From the NCBI GenBank assembly GCA_958496175.1, contig OY292274.1, positions 1,302,001-1,366,000 of the forward strand: a stretch of DNA of 64,000 nucleotides, given 5' to 3'. Shown piece after piece: positions 36,331-49,330 of the stretch. The first letter of the stretch is position 1. Each line of letters starts with the position of its first letter. The stretch comes from Sisyra terminalis (taxonomy: Eukaryota; Arthropoda; Insecta; Neuroptera; Sisyridae). A program made the position numbers and the translations under genes. Under the pieces are notes generated by a model. That model had not been told where the DNA came from. It was given only the letters and a program-made list of their open reading frames with translations, and ran no database searches.

Positions 36331-38822
36331 TATGTTGTATTCTGATTTGAATAACTTTACTAGTGTTAGTCAGGAAAAATCTGAGATATTGGGTACGAAA
36401 TTGCAATAGAACGATAGGTTCTATAAAGAGTTGTGCATAAAGAAGGTCCAAATCATTTATAGTAAAACCAATTGCGATCCAATTAAAAAATCTCCGAAAA
36501 ATAGCAAGACATTTTCTTCCTGAAAAACTTCTTAAATAATGTACGATATATTCTTCAATTGGAAAATATCGCTGGATGGCTCACATATGTTGAAAAAAGC
36601 TTGATATGATATATGAAGGATGTGTCATGTAAACGATAGTATTTTTGAGAAAAACTTTATTATTTTGAAGCGTATTTTTTTATAATTTATGATTCATTCT
36701 TGTAGAAACTATCTTCTGTTGCAATTTCGATCGAAATTAAAGTCAGATCAGGGAAACCCCTGTAACTTTAACTTAAATTGTTGTAACTAATTCTAATTAA
36801 GTGTAAATCTTCTGAATTGATGAATACATATATACAGATATACCTTATTAATGATTCTTGAATAATGAATATTTTAATAATAATGTGCACATTAATACAT
36901 TAATAGTTTGTACTAAAGTTTGTTAAATTTTCTTGTGCACGACGGTACCCTATACTCCAGTAGTTCCCTATCCTATGTGACCGTTTTATGTATGCCCGCC
37001 ACTTTAAAAGAAATATTGAAGTTCGCAATAATGTTATAAATAAAATATTTAGTAATTAAAACAGAAAATAATTACATTGTTGTACTTTTCCCGGTTGAAA
37101 TAGCATCTTTTAGGTGTAGTTTGGTTTGTCTTCGGCTCTGTAATAACGGCCTCTAATAATGCGTTCTCCGAATTCTACCCAACTACTTAATTTTAGTTTA
37201 ATACTTACCACTTAACGACAGCGTTCGAATATATTCGAGCGAACTAAAACGGTCAGTATTCCCTTTTATTTATGTAATTGCAAAAAATGTAATTTTGACT
37301 AAAAATTGGGTATATAATTTTTGTAACTACAATAAATACATTTTTTAAAGTTTTTTGTTCAATTTTTAATTTCAGATTTTTGTATGTTTCTAAACAAATT
37401 CTAAAACTATTGATTTTCATATGTGTATTGTTACCTAATAAATAAATCATCAAAAAATATTTATTTATCTTTCTAATATTTATATGGGGTTGCCAAGAAA
37501 CTCGCAATCATAAATGCAGTCGTGAATGAGAAAAGCTTAAGAATTCCTGTTCTATATATAGTATAGGTATATATCTCGGTACCCTACAAATATCCTTCTT
37601 GTGGTATACATAAGTGCACATTAAAATATGTTAATTAACGCCAAATATTTATTTTTTTTTAAATAGGTGATTTGCACGTCTGATTTAAACATTTAACTCC
37701 ATAATAGATCAAATAGACGTATAATTTAAGTAGGTATAAAACAACAACACAAACATGTACAAAATAGAATTAAAAACGCCAAGTAGCGTACATTTTGAGG
37801 TCAAATAAGCATATTGAATAATTAATGCTTTCTTGCTTTTGATGGGCGCCCACATTTAGGTTTTTGTCCTCAAGGAATACATTTAGTTTCCTCAGGGACT
37901 TCAATTTTCATCAAACGGATTAGAAGACCCAATGTATGCTTGCATTTATATTTTATTTGAAATATTGGACACGTACAATTACATATACTAATATCAGCAT
38001 CTATATTAAACACCTAAGTGCCATAAAACTCTGTTTAAAATCTTCAAAAGTTTCCTAGTCTTCAATAATATATTTGGTTATCAATTTTGCAGTTATACTT
38101 TCATAACTCGAATTTGAAGTACATACATAGTATGTATTATCCACTTTTATTATTTTCTTGTTTTGCAATGTCCAATAATAAGATATTTGGTCCAATCTTT
38201 TAAAGTAACTATTAGTTTCACAGAAAAAAATTGTAGCATTGCAGCTCAGGATTTCTGTCCGTAGATCATTTAATTAGTAAATTATTTAATTTATTTAAAA
38301 ATTGAGAAACAGATAAACGATATCTTAAAGTATGTTCTTTTTTAGTTATAGATTTGGTAGATTCAATCCCATTGTTTGTACTTAGATATCCTGATGCTGT
38401 ACCATCGAACTAATTTTGATATGATTTTAGCCACGTAGTGTATTCAAATAATTAATAAATTCCGGAATTATTTTTTTCCACTTTTCTACGAAAAGTGCTG
38501 TTGCCTTTACAAAAGTTTGTTTATTATTACACATTTGCAAAATCAATTTGTTTGTTAATAATAAATTAATGAATTTGCTAGGTATATCAATATTAATATC
38601 AATTTATCAATTTCAATTTATAATCAAAAAACCTTTTTCAATTTGACTTTTTTTTTAAATTGGCGGTTAAATTGCAAATCTAAACATTTTTACCAATTTA
38701 TTACAATATTTAGATGTCGTTGTTAATATTTAAAATAATTTTACATTTTATAGCTGTAAATTAAATTTTAATGCTGTTAAATAACCATTGTTGCATTTTT
38801 TTTCATACATAAATGTCCAATA

Positions 38823-38911
38823 TAATATTTTTCTGTACATATTATAAAAGAACTGTTCCCTCTTATTATCTGACGTGATTTTCACCTTTTTTGACGTACA
38901 TTTAAATCGCA
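38823..38911. repeat. Direct repeat, unit 1
   Basis: ATATTTTTCTGTACATATTA and following bases through GTACATTTAAATCGCA recur at 39110-39200 with few differences. Confidence 0.75.
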
Positions 38912-39109
38912 CCCTTTAAGAAATTAATATTGAAATAAAATTCTTATTGTTAAATTTATATAAAGGGCCTAATCATAAGCAATTGGGATTTTATATTTTT
39001 ACAATTTCATTTCCGAGGTTCAAGCTGGGAGTTCAATGGGTAAACGTTTGTTATTCCCAATTACTTACAATCTTGGAGTATTAAAAACATAGTAGAAATG
39101 GTCAGTGCA

Positions 39110-39200
39110 AATATTTTTCTGTACATATTATAAAAGAACTGTTCTCTCTTATTATCTGGCGTTAAAAACACTTTTTTGATGTACATTTAAATCGCATCCT
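39110..39200. repeat. Direct repeat, unit 2
   Basis: Second copy of the unit at 38823, about 290 bp away in the same orientation. It keeps AAGAACTGTTCTCTCTTATT and CATTTAAATCGCA. Confidence 0.75.
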
Positions 39201-39414
39201 ATCCTTCTATCCCTATTCGCTTCTCTTGATACCGTTTTTTATCAGATTATATATTTTATATTCTCGTTTTTTTATATTTATAAGTGAACTAATAAGCCTA
39301 TGAATTGATGAGTTTACCTTTAGTTTGTTGGATGGGAATCGGTTTTAAATTCGAATTTAATATTGTAAACGTGTATGTGTGGAATGTCAGGCGATTAGAC
39401 TTAGGCAATTTCCT

Positions 39415-40440
39415 CTAGTTATTTGTTTCGAGTGTAATTTCAATGTGGTTTTTCATCACTTTTGAATCACTTGGAGTGTGATATTGAACATAGCCCTGGA
39501 TTTGCTTTGTACGAAGGCAGCAAATTTCGAAATTTGACAGTGAAAGTGAGCACGATTCGTGAAGACGGAGAGTGGGACATGGAGCATTTGTTACAGTGCG
39601 GGGTGTAATGAGGCATGCTATAATAGATAGTAGGTACATAGTTGAGAATTTTATTTGAATTTATGTTGAATAAGTCGTCAATAGTAAAACCTAGTAATGA
39701 GGCTGATGGTGCGGCGTGGTGTGGCGTCCTTTGGCACTACCACTACCTACACAACAAACTGAACTTTTTTAAGGTTATGTGAGTTTAATGACATGACACA
39801 GTTTCAGCGAGTACGATTGCGAGTACGAGCGACTCGACTCGCCGTTGCGTTGTGGTGATGATGATGATGATGATAATATGACGCCATATTACTTGCACCA
39901 GTGCATCAATAGTTGCACCTGTCTCGCTCTGGCTCACGTGGCTACTTTCTGTCGAACATAGTCATGATTGTATAACACATCGAGATTTGAAATGGAAATC
40001 AAATATTATACTATTTTTTTTTTTCGTCATAATCTTTCTAGAACGGGAAATCTCTCGCCACGATGAGAAGATTAGTTGCCGCCAAGTTCGACGTGAACGT
40101 TTTTATTTCCAGTGCCTCAACATTCACCGTTATTGTGTTGTCTTTCGAAAAATGAAAAAGTGGTCTGTGGTCTTATTAACCAAGACCAAGTCCAAGAAGT
40201 AAGAGAGTCAAAGTAGGCAGAAAAGTCGTAACTTTCACTTGACGTCGTCAACCAGAACTGGTTTCTTTTGGTCGAATCTTCGACAAATTTCATTTTCGTT
40301 TGCTTCTCATTATAATGCTTTGTATACAATTTACATTACAATATATGTCTTTTCATTTGCAAAAGTATACAGAATTATTTTCTCTCGTTTAATCCTCGAT
40401 CACATTTCAGAAGATATAAACAAATTCGCTAATTGATTAA
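39415..40440. promoter_or_regulatory. GC-richer block in Hr4 intron 1, possible regulatory region
   Basis: This kilobase is more balanced in composition than the rest of the intron. It contains GCGAGTACGAGCGACTCGAC (39820s), a GATGATGAT run (39855-39873), CTCACGTGGC (E-box, about 39934) and TGACGTCGTCA (CRE-like palindrome, about 40240). I saw no repeat copies. Frames of 65-74 codons on both strands have no known motif. An intronic enhancer or alternative promoter is possible; direct evidence is lacking. Confidence 0.35.
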
Positions 40441-41126
40441 TCCACTCAAGGTTTAAGTCATTTCGAGTTTTGGCCAACCTTCGTCATTTTAGAAATGTCA
40501 AGTTCTTTATTGAAAAGTCTGATGCGGACACCACCTGACTTCCTCACATATTTTGTTGCACTTCCTATTATAACCATGATTCATAATACGTTTTATTTTA
40601 AAAGTTGCAATATTGTGTTTGCTCAATCGAATTGATATGAACAATTATTGTCTGATTTATTTCAAACGTGAATTTTTGCTTTATGTTCAAATTACTTTTT
40701 TGATGTTGTACTTCTTTACTGACATTAAGTATTTTTAAAAAAATTATGTTTTGACGCTACAGTATGAAGTTGCTCGCAAACGGTTAGCGAGAAAAAACGG
40801 TTCAAGCGGGCGAAATCTGGTCAATTTTTGGGAGCGATATGCATAGTAATAAGATGGCTAAAACATTATCGCATCAATCAAGTTAAACCAGCACTCGCAC
40901 ATGTTTTTCGTTCATCGAAAAGAGAAGGAGAGGTGATTATCCCGAACAACCCCGAATCAGATACGAAGTTATAGCTAGTAAACAGTCAAGAAATACATAC
41001 ACTTTTATATACACTTGAAAGTGTATATTACGGTTAGAACCTTTAGAAATTGGAGAAGATCGTTGAACTAAATATTTTCGAAATTTACAGTCTAAACAAT
41101 ATCCAGATCCACAACTGGTAATGTGC

Positions 41127-41290
41127 CGTAAAATATTCACCGTCCAATACTAACACAACTGACAAACGATAAAAATTGTCAATTGATTAAATGAAATCAA
41201 AATAACTGTTGAAACCATAGCAATAGTTCAGTTCAATTTTGAAACAATGATGGTGTTTCACTCACACGTATGTGCTTACAATATTTGTCT
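41127..41290. repeat. Dispersed repeat (family D), partial copy
   Basis: Begins CCGTAAAATATTCACCGTCC and holds CTAACACAACTGACAAACGA. It matches only the first part of the longer copies at 41783 and 48945. Confidence 0.65.
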
Positions 41291-41782
41291 ATCTTTGCCG
41301 AAAATATGTATACATATTACTTGGCTATTATTAGTATTATGAGAATTAAAATGCATTAAAAAATGATATTTTTCTGAAATTATTCAGTGTAATATTTAAA
41401 ATAATGCAATAAAAATCAATTGATACATTTTAATTACATTATATTTTTCTATATTTGAATTAAAAATCAGTTTCAATACATAGATATAAATGGGTAAATA
41501 AAATATACAATCACAATTATATAAATATAATTTTTTGGATATCGTTATTTAGGATTGTTTATACATATTTATACATGATATTTTATGGCAACAATCTACT
41601 TCTATATTACAAAGGTTTTTGATAAGTATTTTTCGAATATGTGACCCAATCTGTTAATTCAGTTAAGCAGTTAATTCATAAAATATGAAATAAACTTTTT
41701 GTATAAGTAACCAAATGTGTCAACATAAAGTATCTTTGCATAAATAGTTATTTTAATCTTTTATTTGAAAACCAGAAACTTT

Positions 41783-42175
41783 CCGTGAAATATTCACATC
41801 CCAACACTGACACAACTGAGAAATGGCTAAAATTAGCGATTGAGTGAAATCGAAATGATAGTTGAAACTAATGACATGGTAGGTCAAATTTGAGCCAATA
41901 ATTATAATATTTGTATTCCACTAACATGGATGTATTTAAAACTTTATATTCTTTGTCCTTGTTTTTGCTGCAGCACATACGTTTTCTTATTATGTATTTT
42001 GATATTAAAAGTAATTTGTGTTTAAAACTGTATCATATTTTAGCAATCACAAATCTTATAACTGGTATGCCAATTCAGGCACTACCGAAATAGGCAACGG
42101 CATTGGATTAAAAACATATTTTTAACTATACCAAAGAAGTATAACTTCTCACGAGCGTACATAAGTACACACACT
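41783..42175. repeat. Dispersed repeat (family D), full copy 1
   Basis: Starts CCGTGAAATATTCACATCCC and ends near AAGTATAACTTCTCACGAGC and a poly-T run. A stretch from ATTATGTATTTTGATATTAA to CTTATAACTGGT is identical to the copy at 48945-49330. The 60-codon frame at 41911 spans that stretch. Confidence 0.8.
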
Positions 42176-45100
42176 GTTTTTTTTTTCGTTGTCGATTATT
42201 TAAGTATTTAAAAATCTTTTATGAAAATTAAAAGTTTCGTATATATAAGTGAAAAGAACCATTCTTTTACATTCATGTAGGACCCATATATAATGTTCAT
42301 GCCTAAAATACTTTTGATATACACTTTAATTGACGAATCATAACTCGAAAACAATAAATAAAAAGTAAATGACATTTATAATTATAAAATACATAAAATT
42401 AACGATTTATGGTTTTAATATAAAGAAAATAGATAAATGCAAGGTTAACATTGGAAAAACAAAACGATTTTTTTTCTCACTGTAAATTTTTAACTTATGC
42501 ATATCGATCATTTTATTTAACTTTAGTAATTATATATATTTATAAGAATTTAATTGACAATTGAAAATGAAGATACTTACCATTTCTGGTGAAATTAAGA
42601 GAACATATTAAATTGCGACTTTCTACATTAAAAAGTGAGTTTTTTCAAATTAAAAAAGATATTAAAATTTTAAATATAACAAATAACACACCTATTTTAT
42701 AGACTAAAATTGACAATTTTTAGCATTTAGTTTTGTAAATTTATTAAGGTAGTTGACATTTAATTACTATGGAAGTACATTATATCGCAACAAGGGAAAC
42801 AAAATTTTTAGGGTTTTGTACCTCAAAAGGAACTTATATCTTAAAATAAATCAAAAAGAAATTTCAATTAACTATAAACCGCCTGAAAACTTTTCAGCTT
42901 TGAAGTCATTCCAAATTGTATATACCTACTTCCTTTTTCGTAGTCGTGAACTCTCAATAAGGGAAGTATACTATACTTCCTAGTTATCCTTATATTCCTA
43001 ATAAATATCCGCCTTAAAAGCATTTCAATAATTCAAGTCAACTACTATAGAAAATATATTTTTTATCAATTCATAAAATTGTTTTTTTTTCAGGAAATTT
43101 CTGTTTTAACATTACGTATATAGTTAGTTTGAATTAAGTAATGAGGAAATTATTTGAATTTACATTTGGCTGCCAATTAGGGAATGATTTCACGAAGTTT
43201 TGTTAAGTATTCCAATATTGATGATGTATTGCATTTCCATACTATGTCATTAATACCCTTTATGCTGCAGATCTATTCATTCGTTTAAACTATTGTACCT
43301 CTAAGCTATTTACATTTAATGGGGTTATTGAAATGATATGTTCTTTTCTAAACTAAAGCTTTTAAATTTTTGGACAAATAATTATCACACATTGATTTTT
43401 GATTTAAGTTTTAGTTAATAAATAGTTCCGCTTACAAAAATACAGAGTTAGGAGAACTCCAAAGTATCATATTTAATGTAGGTGTTCAAAAGTTTTAGTA
43501 TTGATTACAATTTAGGGAATTGAAGAAGTGTGTAAGTAAGAAAAGAAAAGTATTGTCGGAAATATAATTAAAAGATATTCATGTGATAATTTTGAAAATG
43601 TATTGTCATTAATATAATTACTGAGTTATTTGTCGCTGTTTGTATCCTGGTGATGTATTGAGCAAAATATTGTCCTATATTAGCAATGGTCTACAATGAA
43701 AAATGCCTATAAGTATAGAATAAATAAGTATTACTTAGTGGGTACAATTAGAATCGAAAAAGAAAGTTATGCAGAATTCACTCTTTTCTAAATAAACAAA
43801 CGACAGACATAACGGAATAGTAAATAATCCTATTAACACTAATTTCTGGAGGCCTCTTTTATGAATTTCTTTGCATTGCATTCTGGAAGGACTACTACAT
43901 CTTAGCGTATTCCTAATCTCAATTGGTCCGAGTTACCTTTGAGATAAGTCTCAATAGATACCCGATAGGGTCCCTATGATTATATTTTCATAGAGTTGAT
44001 CTCTAAGATCTTCAGTTTATTAGTATATAAATATTTTTGAGATTTTATTAGATTTGAAGAAAAAAAATCATTCATTCATCTTTGTTACATTATTATCGTT
44101 ACACAGTAATGAAAAATTGGAAAACAATCCTTTGCAATATTGAACATGAAATAATGACTATATTATAATGATATGTAGTTTAAGTTTCTATGCACATATA
44201 TAATATATAGTATTGCCATTAATATATCCTTTGATATAAAACCATGGAAACAGTCTGGGTTGATTGAAATGATGCTGAAATCCTCTGCTAAAATGTAATA
44301 ATTTATCTTTTTCTGTCTCTGTGGGTACATAATATTCAACTTACTATCAGAAAATATTATTATTTTGCTATTTAGATTTTCGTAGAAATCCAAATCCTGA
44401 TATTTAATTCCATTTGAGTAGCGTGCAGTTCAACGAAACGGTTTCATTAAAAGTGCAATTAGGATGAAAGCAAAATATTCATAATAAATTATTATTATTC
44501 CAAGTAAAACCATTTAATGAAATACAGGAAATTTCAACAATAAAATAAAATAAAAATTTCATCTCTACTTTGAATTTAAAAATTATATAAATCAAAAAAT
44601 TCAATTACCAATATATTTCAGTTTATGCTTATTTTTTCTCTAATAACATTTTCTCCGAAAAAAGGCAAGTTTTGTGAAAAACTTTTAGTTTAATTATTCG
44701 TCATTTAGCTAAAGAATTTAAAACGGTCTTTGGCCTAATATTAACGCAAAGTTATTTTTTTACCGAACCAGACAACACAAAACGTAAAAAAGCAAAACAC
44801 CATCGAATTATCAAAGTATACTGCATTTAATTTTGTTATGTTATAATTTTTGCTCGAACAATAAACCTAAAACTGATAAAAATTAATCTTTGAATAAAAG
44901 TGCGGATATTTCCTTTTTTGCCCCAGTAGCTCTGCTATTGTTTGTTGGTTACAACGATTATCAGTAATGTCAATTAAAATTTATCAATTCCTTTAATTAT
45001 GTCAACCGAGTATGAAAGCATAAAAGATTATTGTTTATAACTTATTGTTTAAGATTTCAAAAGGAAAATCAAAAGGCTGTAGCATACGCCTCGTGGTTTT

Positions 45101-45219
45101 CTTTTCAAACATTACAAGGATTCAAAATATAGTGAAAAATTTTCAGGATAATCTGCAACATGTTTGTAATATTTTATACTTTTAAGATCGTTTTGGAAAC
45201 GTGGTAGATCTTTTTTAGC

Positions 45220-46070
45220 TATAAGCTTGGATCAGGAACGTTGAAATTTGAGAACTGTTTCGAATGGTTCCGTAATTATTCCTCTACGTATTGTTCACTC
45301 GAATGCAATTTGTACGTAAATTTTGACATATGCCAGAAATGAAGAAGCAACGGTTATTTTCAAATATGTATTTATATTGTAATATGTAAAATTAAATTTT
45401 CGGCTCAAGTCCATTTTAGCACACCCATTATCTGCCAACGTTGCATTTTTGACTTTGTTTTTAATTTAATTCGCAATTAAATCGATCCATAATAAAAATT
45501 TAGCCACAAAAGAGAGAATTATACCATAGTAGAATTGAATTAACAAAAATATCGTGATTTAAATAAAAAACAAAGTCAAAAATGCAACGTTGCCAGATTG
45601 TGGGTGTGCTAAAATGGACTTGAGCCAAAAAAAATTAAATTTACATATTACAATATAAATACATATTTGAAAATAACCGTCGCTTCTTCATTTCTGGCAT
45701 ATGTCAAAGTTTACGTACAAATTGCATTCGAGTGAACAATACGTAGAGGAGTAATATCGAAACCATTCGAAATACAGTATAATCTCACTAATCCGCACGT
45801 TCAATAATCCGGCACTCTCTGCCCATGCCTTCCTCGCCCCTTTATACCCGCGAATTATGTTATGAATTAATAAATTAATGTACCCTTAGTACATACATTT
45901 ATTCCCTCTATGAAATGCTTTATTTTATTCATTACCTATAATTTTTTCACTATAAAACAGTAATCCGAACATTCCAATAATCCGGCATCCTCCGGTTTTT
46001 AATAGTGCCGGATTAGTGAGATTACACGCAGTTCTCTTCAGTTCTGAAAATTTCGACGTTCCTGATCCAT
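45220..46070. repeat. Palindrome-within-palindrome repeat (family B), copy 2, interrupted
   Basis: Outer arms ATAAGCTTGGATCAGGAACG and CGACGTTCCTGATCCA, with the inner element at about 45402-45626. The right arm is split by a pogo-type MITE at 45775-46029. Orientation and order match copy 1 at 28786. Confidence 0.85.
45775..46029. mobile_element. pogo-type MITE inserted in family B copy 2
   Basis: Left end CAGTATAATCTCACTAATCC preceded by TA; right end GGATTAGTGAGATTACACG. Inner AATCCGGCA motifs pair too. CAGTATAATC with a TA target is the hallmark of pogo/Tigger MITEs. The uninterrupted family B copies show the exact empty site, which proves the insertion is later. Confidence 0.8.
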
Positions 46071-46959
46071 CTTGTACCCTTTTTTTATTACCATTATTTT
46101 TTGTTAAAAATAATTCAGTATAGTTCCAGTATTGTTTTTGTCACGTATATATGAACTAATAATGCGTGCTTGTTTTTATTTTTGGCGAAGTATTTTAAAT
46201 ATGAAATATATTAATAAAATTGATATAGAGAAAATGACCGAGATAAGTGTGTCAAATACAAATTATCAGAATTAGAGACATTCAAGGTTGTTTTCATTTT
46301 ATGTGTTTGAATTATATTACGATAGTATGTATATATAATGTGTATAAAATTGTTAGATCCTATTCTTAGTGTATATGTGAATAGAACATGTAAAATTTAT
46401 GTGTTGATAGTAAAAACCCAATAAACCAATGAGCTAACATTAGCTGATTGAAATTATATTTTGTAAATATTGTTACTTTTTTTTTTTCTATGAAATTGAC
46501 CTCAATTACAAAAAAAATATTTTATATTAGCCACATTGTGAATATGATTTCGTGAAATTTTCCTTTTTGGAATGAGATATGTTTATTTTTATTTAGAGTA
46601 TGTAAATAAGAAAGGCTTTGTGACAATTGAATCTAGGTCGAGCGATTCATGAAGTCTTTGACTTTGACTGATGTCAAAATTGAAATTAGGGGACCTCATT
46701 TTTGTCTTTGACAATGGATTTCGTTTAGATATTGTGCTAAAAGCCCTTCCTGGTCTCGTGAAGCAATATGTCGTTATGCAACTGTTCGTATTTAATGACA
46801 AAATCATCATTTTTTCGTATTACCTTGATCGCAGAAAATGCAACAGCCAAACACCATACGCGTGCTCTATCTTTGTCGTGTGACAGAAACATAAATATAC
46901 ATTTGCCGTTGTATTGCGAGCCCACACGTTGATAAAACAAGCAAGCATCAAGTTGTGCT

Positions 46960-47250
46960 ATTAAAAAGAGGTCTTTGAACTCGCCCATTGAAAATAGGTC
47001 ACAAATGCGCACAACCAACCGAGATCAGCGTTCAACCGTGCGCATGCCTAGCGAAATATTCCCATTGAGCCCCTCTCACGGCTCGTTTACGCTCTCTCAC
47101 TCTTTATTACGTCCCACCACCGTAGGCATTCGCCCCACTAGAGCTCATAGTACACGTGTACGCGCGCTTCGGAAAATTGATACGTCATAGTTACGTCATT
47201 CATTTGCCACCTATAGTAGTATATGTATTATCATTTCTATAATGAATTAA
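46960..47250. promoter_or_regulatory. GC/CpG-richer block just upstream of Hr4 exon 2
   Basis: Composition shifts to higher GC just before exon 2. Motifs include GTGCGCATGCC, GCTCTCTCACTC, TACACGTGTACGCGCGC and two TACGTCA CRE-like sites at about 47180-47198. It looks like an insect promoter rather than ordinary intron. It could drive a shorter Hr4 transcript starting within or just before exon 2, whose ATG at 47281 is close to the exon start. Confidence 0.4.
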
Positions 47251-47275
47251 ATTTTTTTTTTTCTTTTTGTTTCAG

Positions 47276-47380
47276 GAATTATGACCCTTACGCGCACACC
47301 ATGTGAGCTCGACAAAATGAGCCTCTTTCAGGACCTCAAGTTAAAACGTAGAAAAGTCGATTCTCGATGTAGTAGTGACG
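47276..47380 (+). CDS. Hr4: Hr4 coding exon 2 (conserved N-terminus)
   Basis: The acceptor is a long pyrimidine tract ending TTTCAG at 47275, and the donor is GTAAGT at 47381. In the frame set by exon 1 it reads G-I-MTLTRTPCELDK followed by MSLFQDLKLKRRKVDSRCSS and D, ending one base into the next codon. I recognise the MSLFQDLKLKRRKVDSRCSS stretch as the conserved amino-terminal motif of insect Hr4 proteins. It is basic (KLKRRK) and might help nuclear import, which is inference. The ATG at 47281 and a second ATG 12 codons on could serve as starts for a shorter isoform, because a promoter-like block lies just upstream. No frame break is seen. Confidence 0.93.
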
Positions 47381-47832
47381 GTAAGTGGGGCACAGATTAA
47401 GGACTTTTTCGGAGTCATTTACCTTTTGAAATTCCATTAGGAAGGATAAATTGTTATGTATGTATTTGTGGTATGCATGGTATCGAACAACGCAATTTAT
47501 GTCAAACACAATTTTCAGTCTTTTCATATTATGTAGGCATATATGTAAACTCTTATCGCTAATATTAGAACAATTATTTTTGCAACGCAAATGAAAAAAG
47601 ATATTTGCAAAACATAAATTGAACGTAGGTACAACCATATTTAAAATGCCTTATCTTTTGAAAAACAAATTTTGAAAATTATATATACAAAATTGGAAAA
47701 TTCAATCGGTTTTTGAGATTCGAACTTTGATAATAATTAATCAATCAATTGCACTAAATATAAAATTAAGAGGTAAATACCATTTTTGCAGATAATTATA
47801 TGGATAGGATAGAATTTATAAATTTTCATGTA

Positions 47833-48717
47833 GGGGACACTGGGTACAAAAGTAACAATTTGTACTTTTACCTTGGTTTCTGGCTGGGTGTTATTATTGC
47901 CATTAAATGAATATAACCACATGTAAATTTAGTTTATGTTCTTCACAATAGTAGCTTGATTTATTAAATTATGGTGTGTTTTATATGAATAACACAGAGT
48001 TAAAAAAATTGTCAGTTGAAAGTAACAAGACTGCTAAGGGTTGCTAATGATAACAAAAGTACAAGTTAAATCAACAAATTACTTATTTAAAAACTTTATA
48101 TTAATGATATAAACCAAATTCAGCATTTTAAATACTCAAAAAATATATATTTTAAGGAAATGAATCAATAGAATGCCGCGACAACACATAGGAACTACTG
48201 CATGAAGAACTACCGACACGGAAATGTATCGAAAACCATTCTATTGAAGTAGATATCCATAAAAATATGATGTTAGTAATAAAATCATTACGAGGACAAA
48301 AGTAACATACTGCTTTTGTACCCTAGGGGGCTATGTTATTTTTGTACCCATTCTTATTTTTAATAAAACGTGTAATATAACCTTAAAACAGAACCTGCTA
48401 GACAAAAATGAATTTAAACAATTTACAATTTATCCAATCAAGAATGGGTATGCAAACATTCGGATTACTATGATTCTTTTATGACTATGTAAAAAATAAA
48501 TAAGAAAACGTCGAAAAACTTACTTTTGGCTCGTTAAAACACATTACGTCCTATTATATAGCCTAACAACGCACTGCGCACGCGTCGACTTATTGCGATT
48601 AAGGGGGGTGCTCTAGGCTATCACCTGGTGGCAGTAAACCGGAGTTCGCCCATTGGATAAACCTAGAAAACATTTGTTACTTTCGACCCGCCGTTACTTT
48701 TGCACCCAGTCTCCCCC
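47833..48717. mobile_element. TA-flanked DNA element, possibly pogo-like
   Basis: Left end GGGGACACTGGGTACAAAAG and right end CTTTTGCACCCAGTCTCCCC are inverted repeats, flanked by TA on both sides. At 48173 a short frame MPRQHIGTTA followed by a stop and RTTDTEM recalls the MPR...RTTDR start of pogo-type transposases, but this is weak. Internal motifs such as TACAAAAGTAAC repeat the end sequence. No intact gene. Confidence 0.65.
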
Positions 48718-48944
48718 TACTACAACCCATTTAATAAAGATTTTAAACAATTATACAAAGGAATAGAAACATGGCTACCTTAAAAACCTAAAAATAACCG
48801 AGTGGTGTACTTTTGTACTAAAGCTGCAGTATCAATATAAGAAATATAAACTTTTCCTTTAATAAGTATCATAGTCGTAAATATTTTACGCAAAATATGT
48901 AATTAAAAACAAACATACAAAAAGCTGTAAAAAATACAGGAAAC

Positions 48945-49330
48945 TCACTTTTTTTTAAACACTTACACAACTGACAAATGACTAAATTAAGAAATGAATG
49001 AAATCGAAATGACAATTGAAACTAATGACATGGTTGTTCAAATTTGACCCAACAATTATTATATTTGTATTCCACTTACATGGATGTATTGAAAACTTTA
49101 TATTCTTTGTCCTTGTCTTTACCGCAACACATACATTTTCTTATTATGTATTTTGATATTAAAAGTAATTTGTGTTTAAAACTGTATCATATTTTAGCAA
49201 TCACAAATCTTATAACTGGTGTGCCAGTTCAGCCACTCCGAAATAGGCTACGGCATTGGATTAAAAACATCTTTTTAACTATACCAAAGAAAAGTATAAC
49301 TTCTCATGGACGTACATAAGAACACATTGT
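48945..49330. repeat. Dispersed repeat (family D), full copy 2
   Basis: Same order as 41783-42175, from ACACTTACACAACTGACAAA to AAGTATAACTTCTCATGGAC, ending in a poly-T run. The central part is identical to copy 1 while the first part has drifted more. Confidence 0.8.

Larger units (their letters stand above)
26921..47275 (+). other. Hr4 intron 1 (about 20.4 kb)
   Basis: The intron runs from donor GTATGT to acceptor TTTCAG. It is AT-rich and holds the mobile elements and repeats listed separately (28786-29843, 31625-31893, 34540-36330, 38823-39200, 41127-42175, 45220-46070). Two GC-richer blocks (39415-40440 and 46960-47250) may be regulatory. I see no other exon with family-like coding sequence. 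Stretches 26921-28785, 29844-31624, 31894-34539, 36331-38822 and 42176-45219 showed me nothing definite beyond AT-rich unique sequence and poly-A/T runs. Confidence 0.7.
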
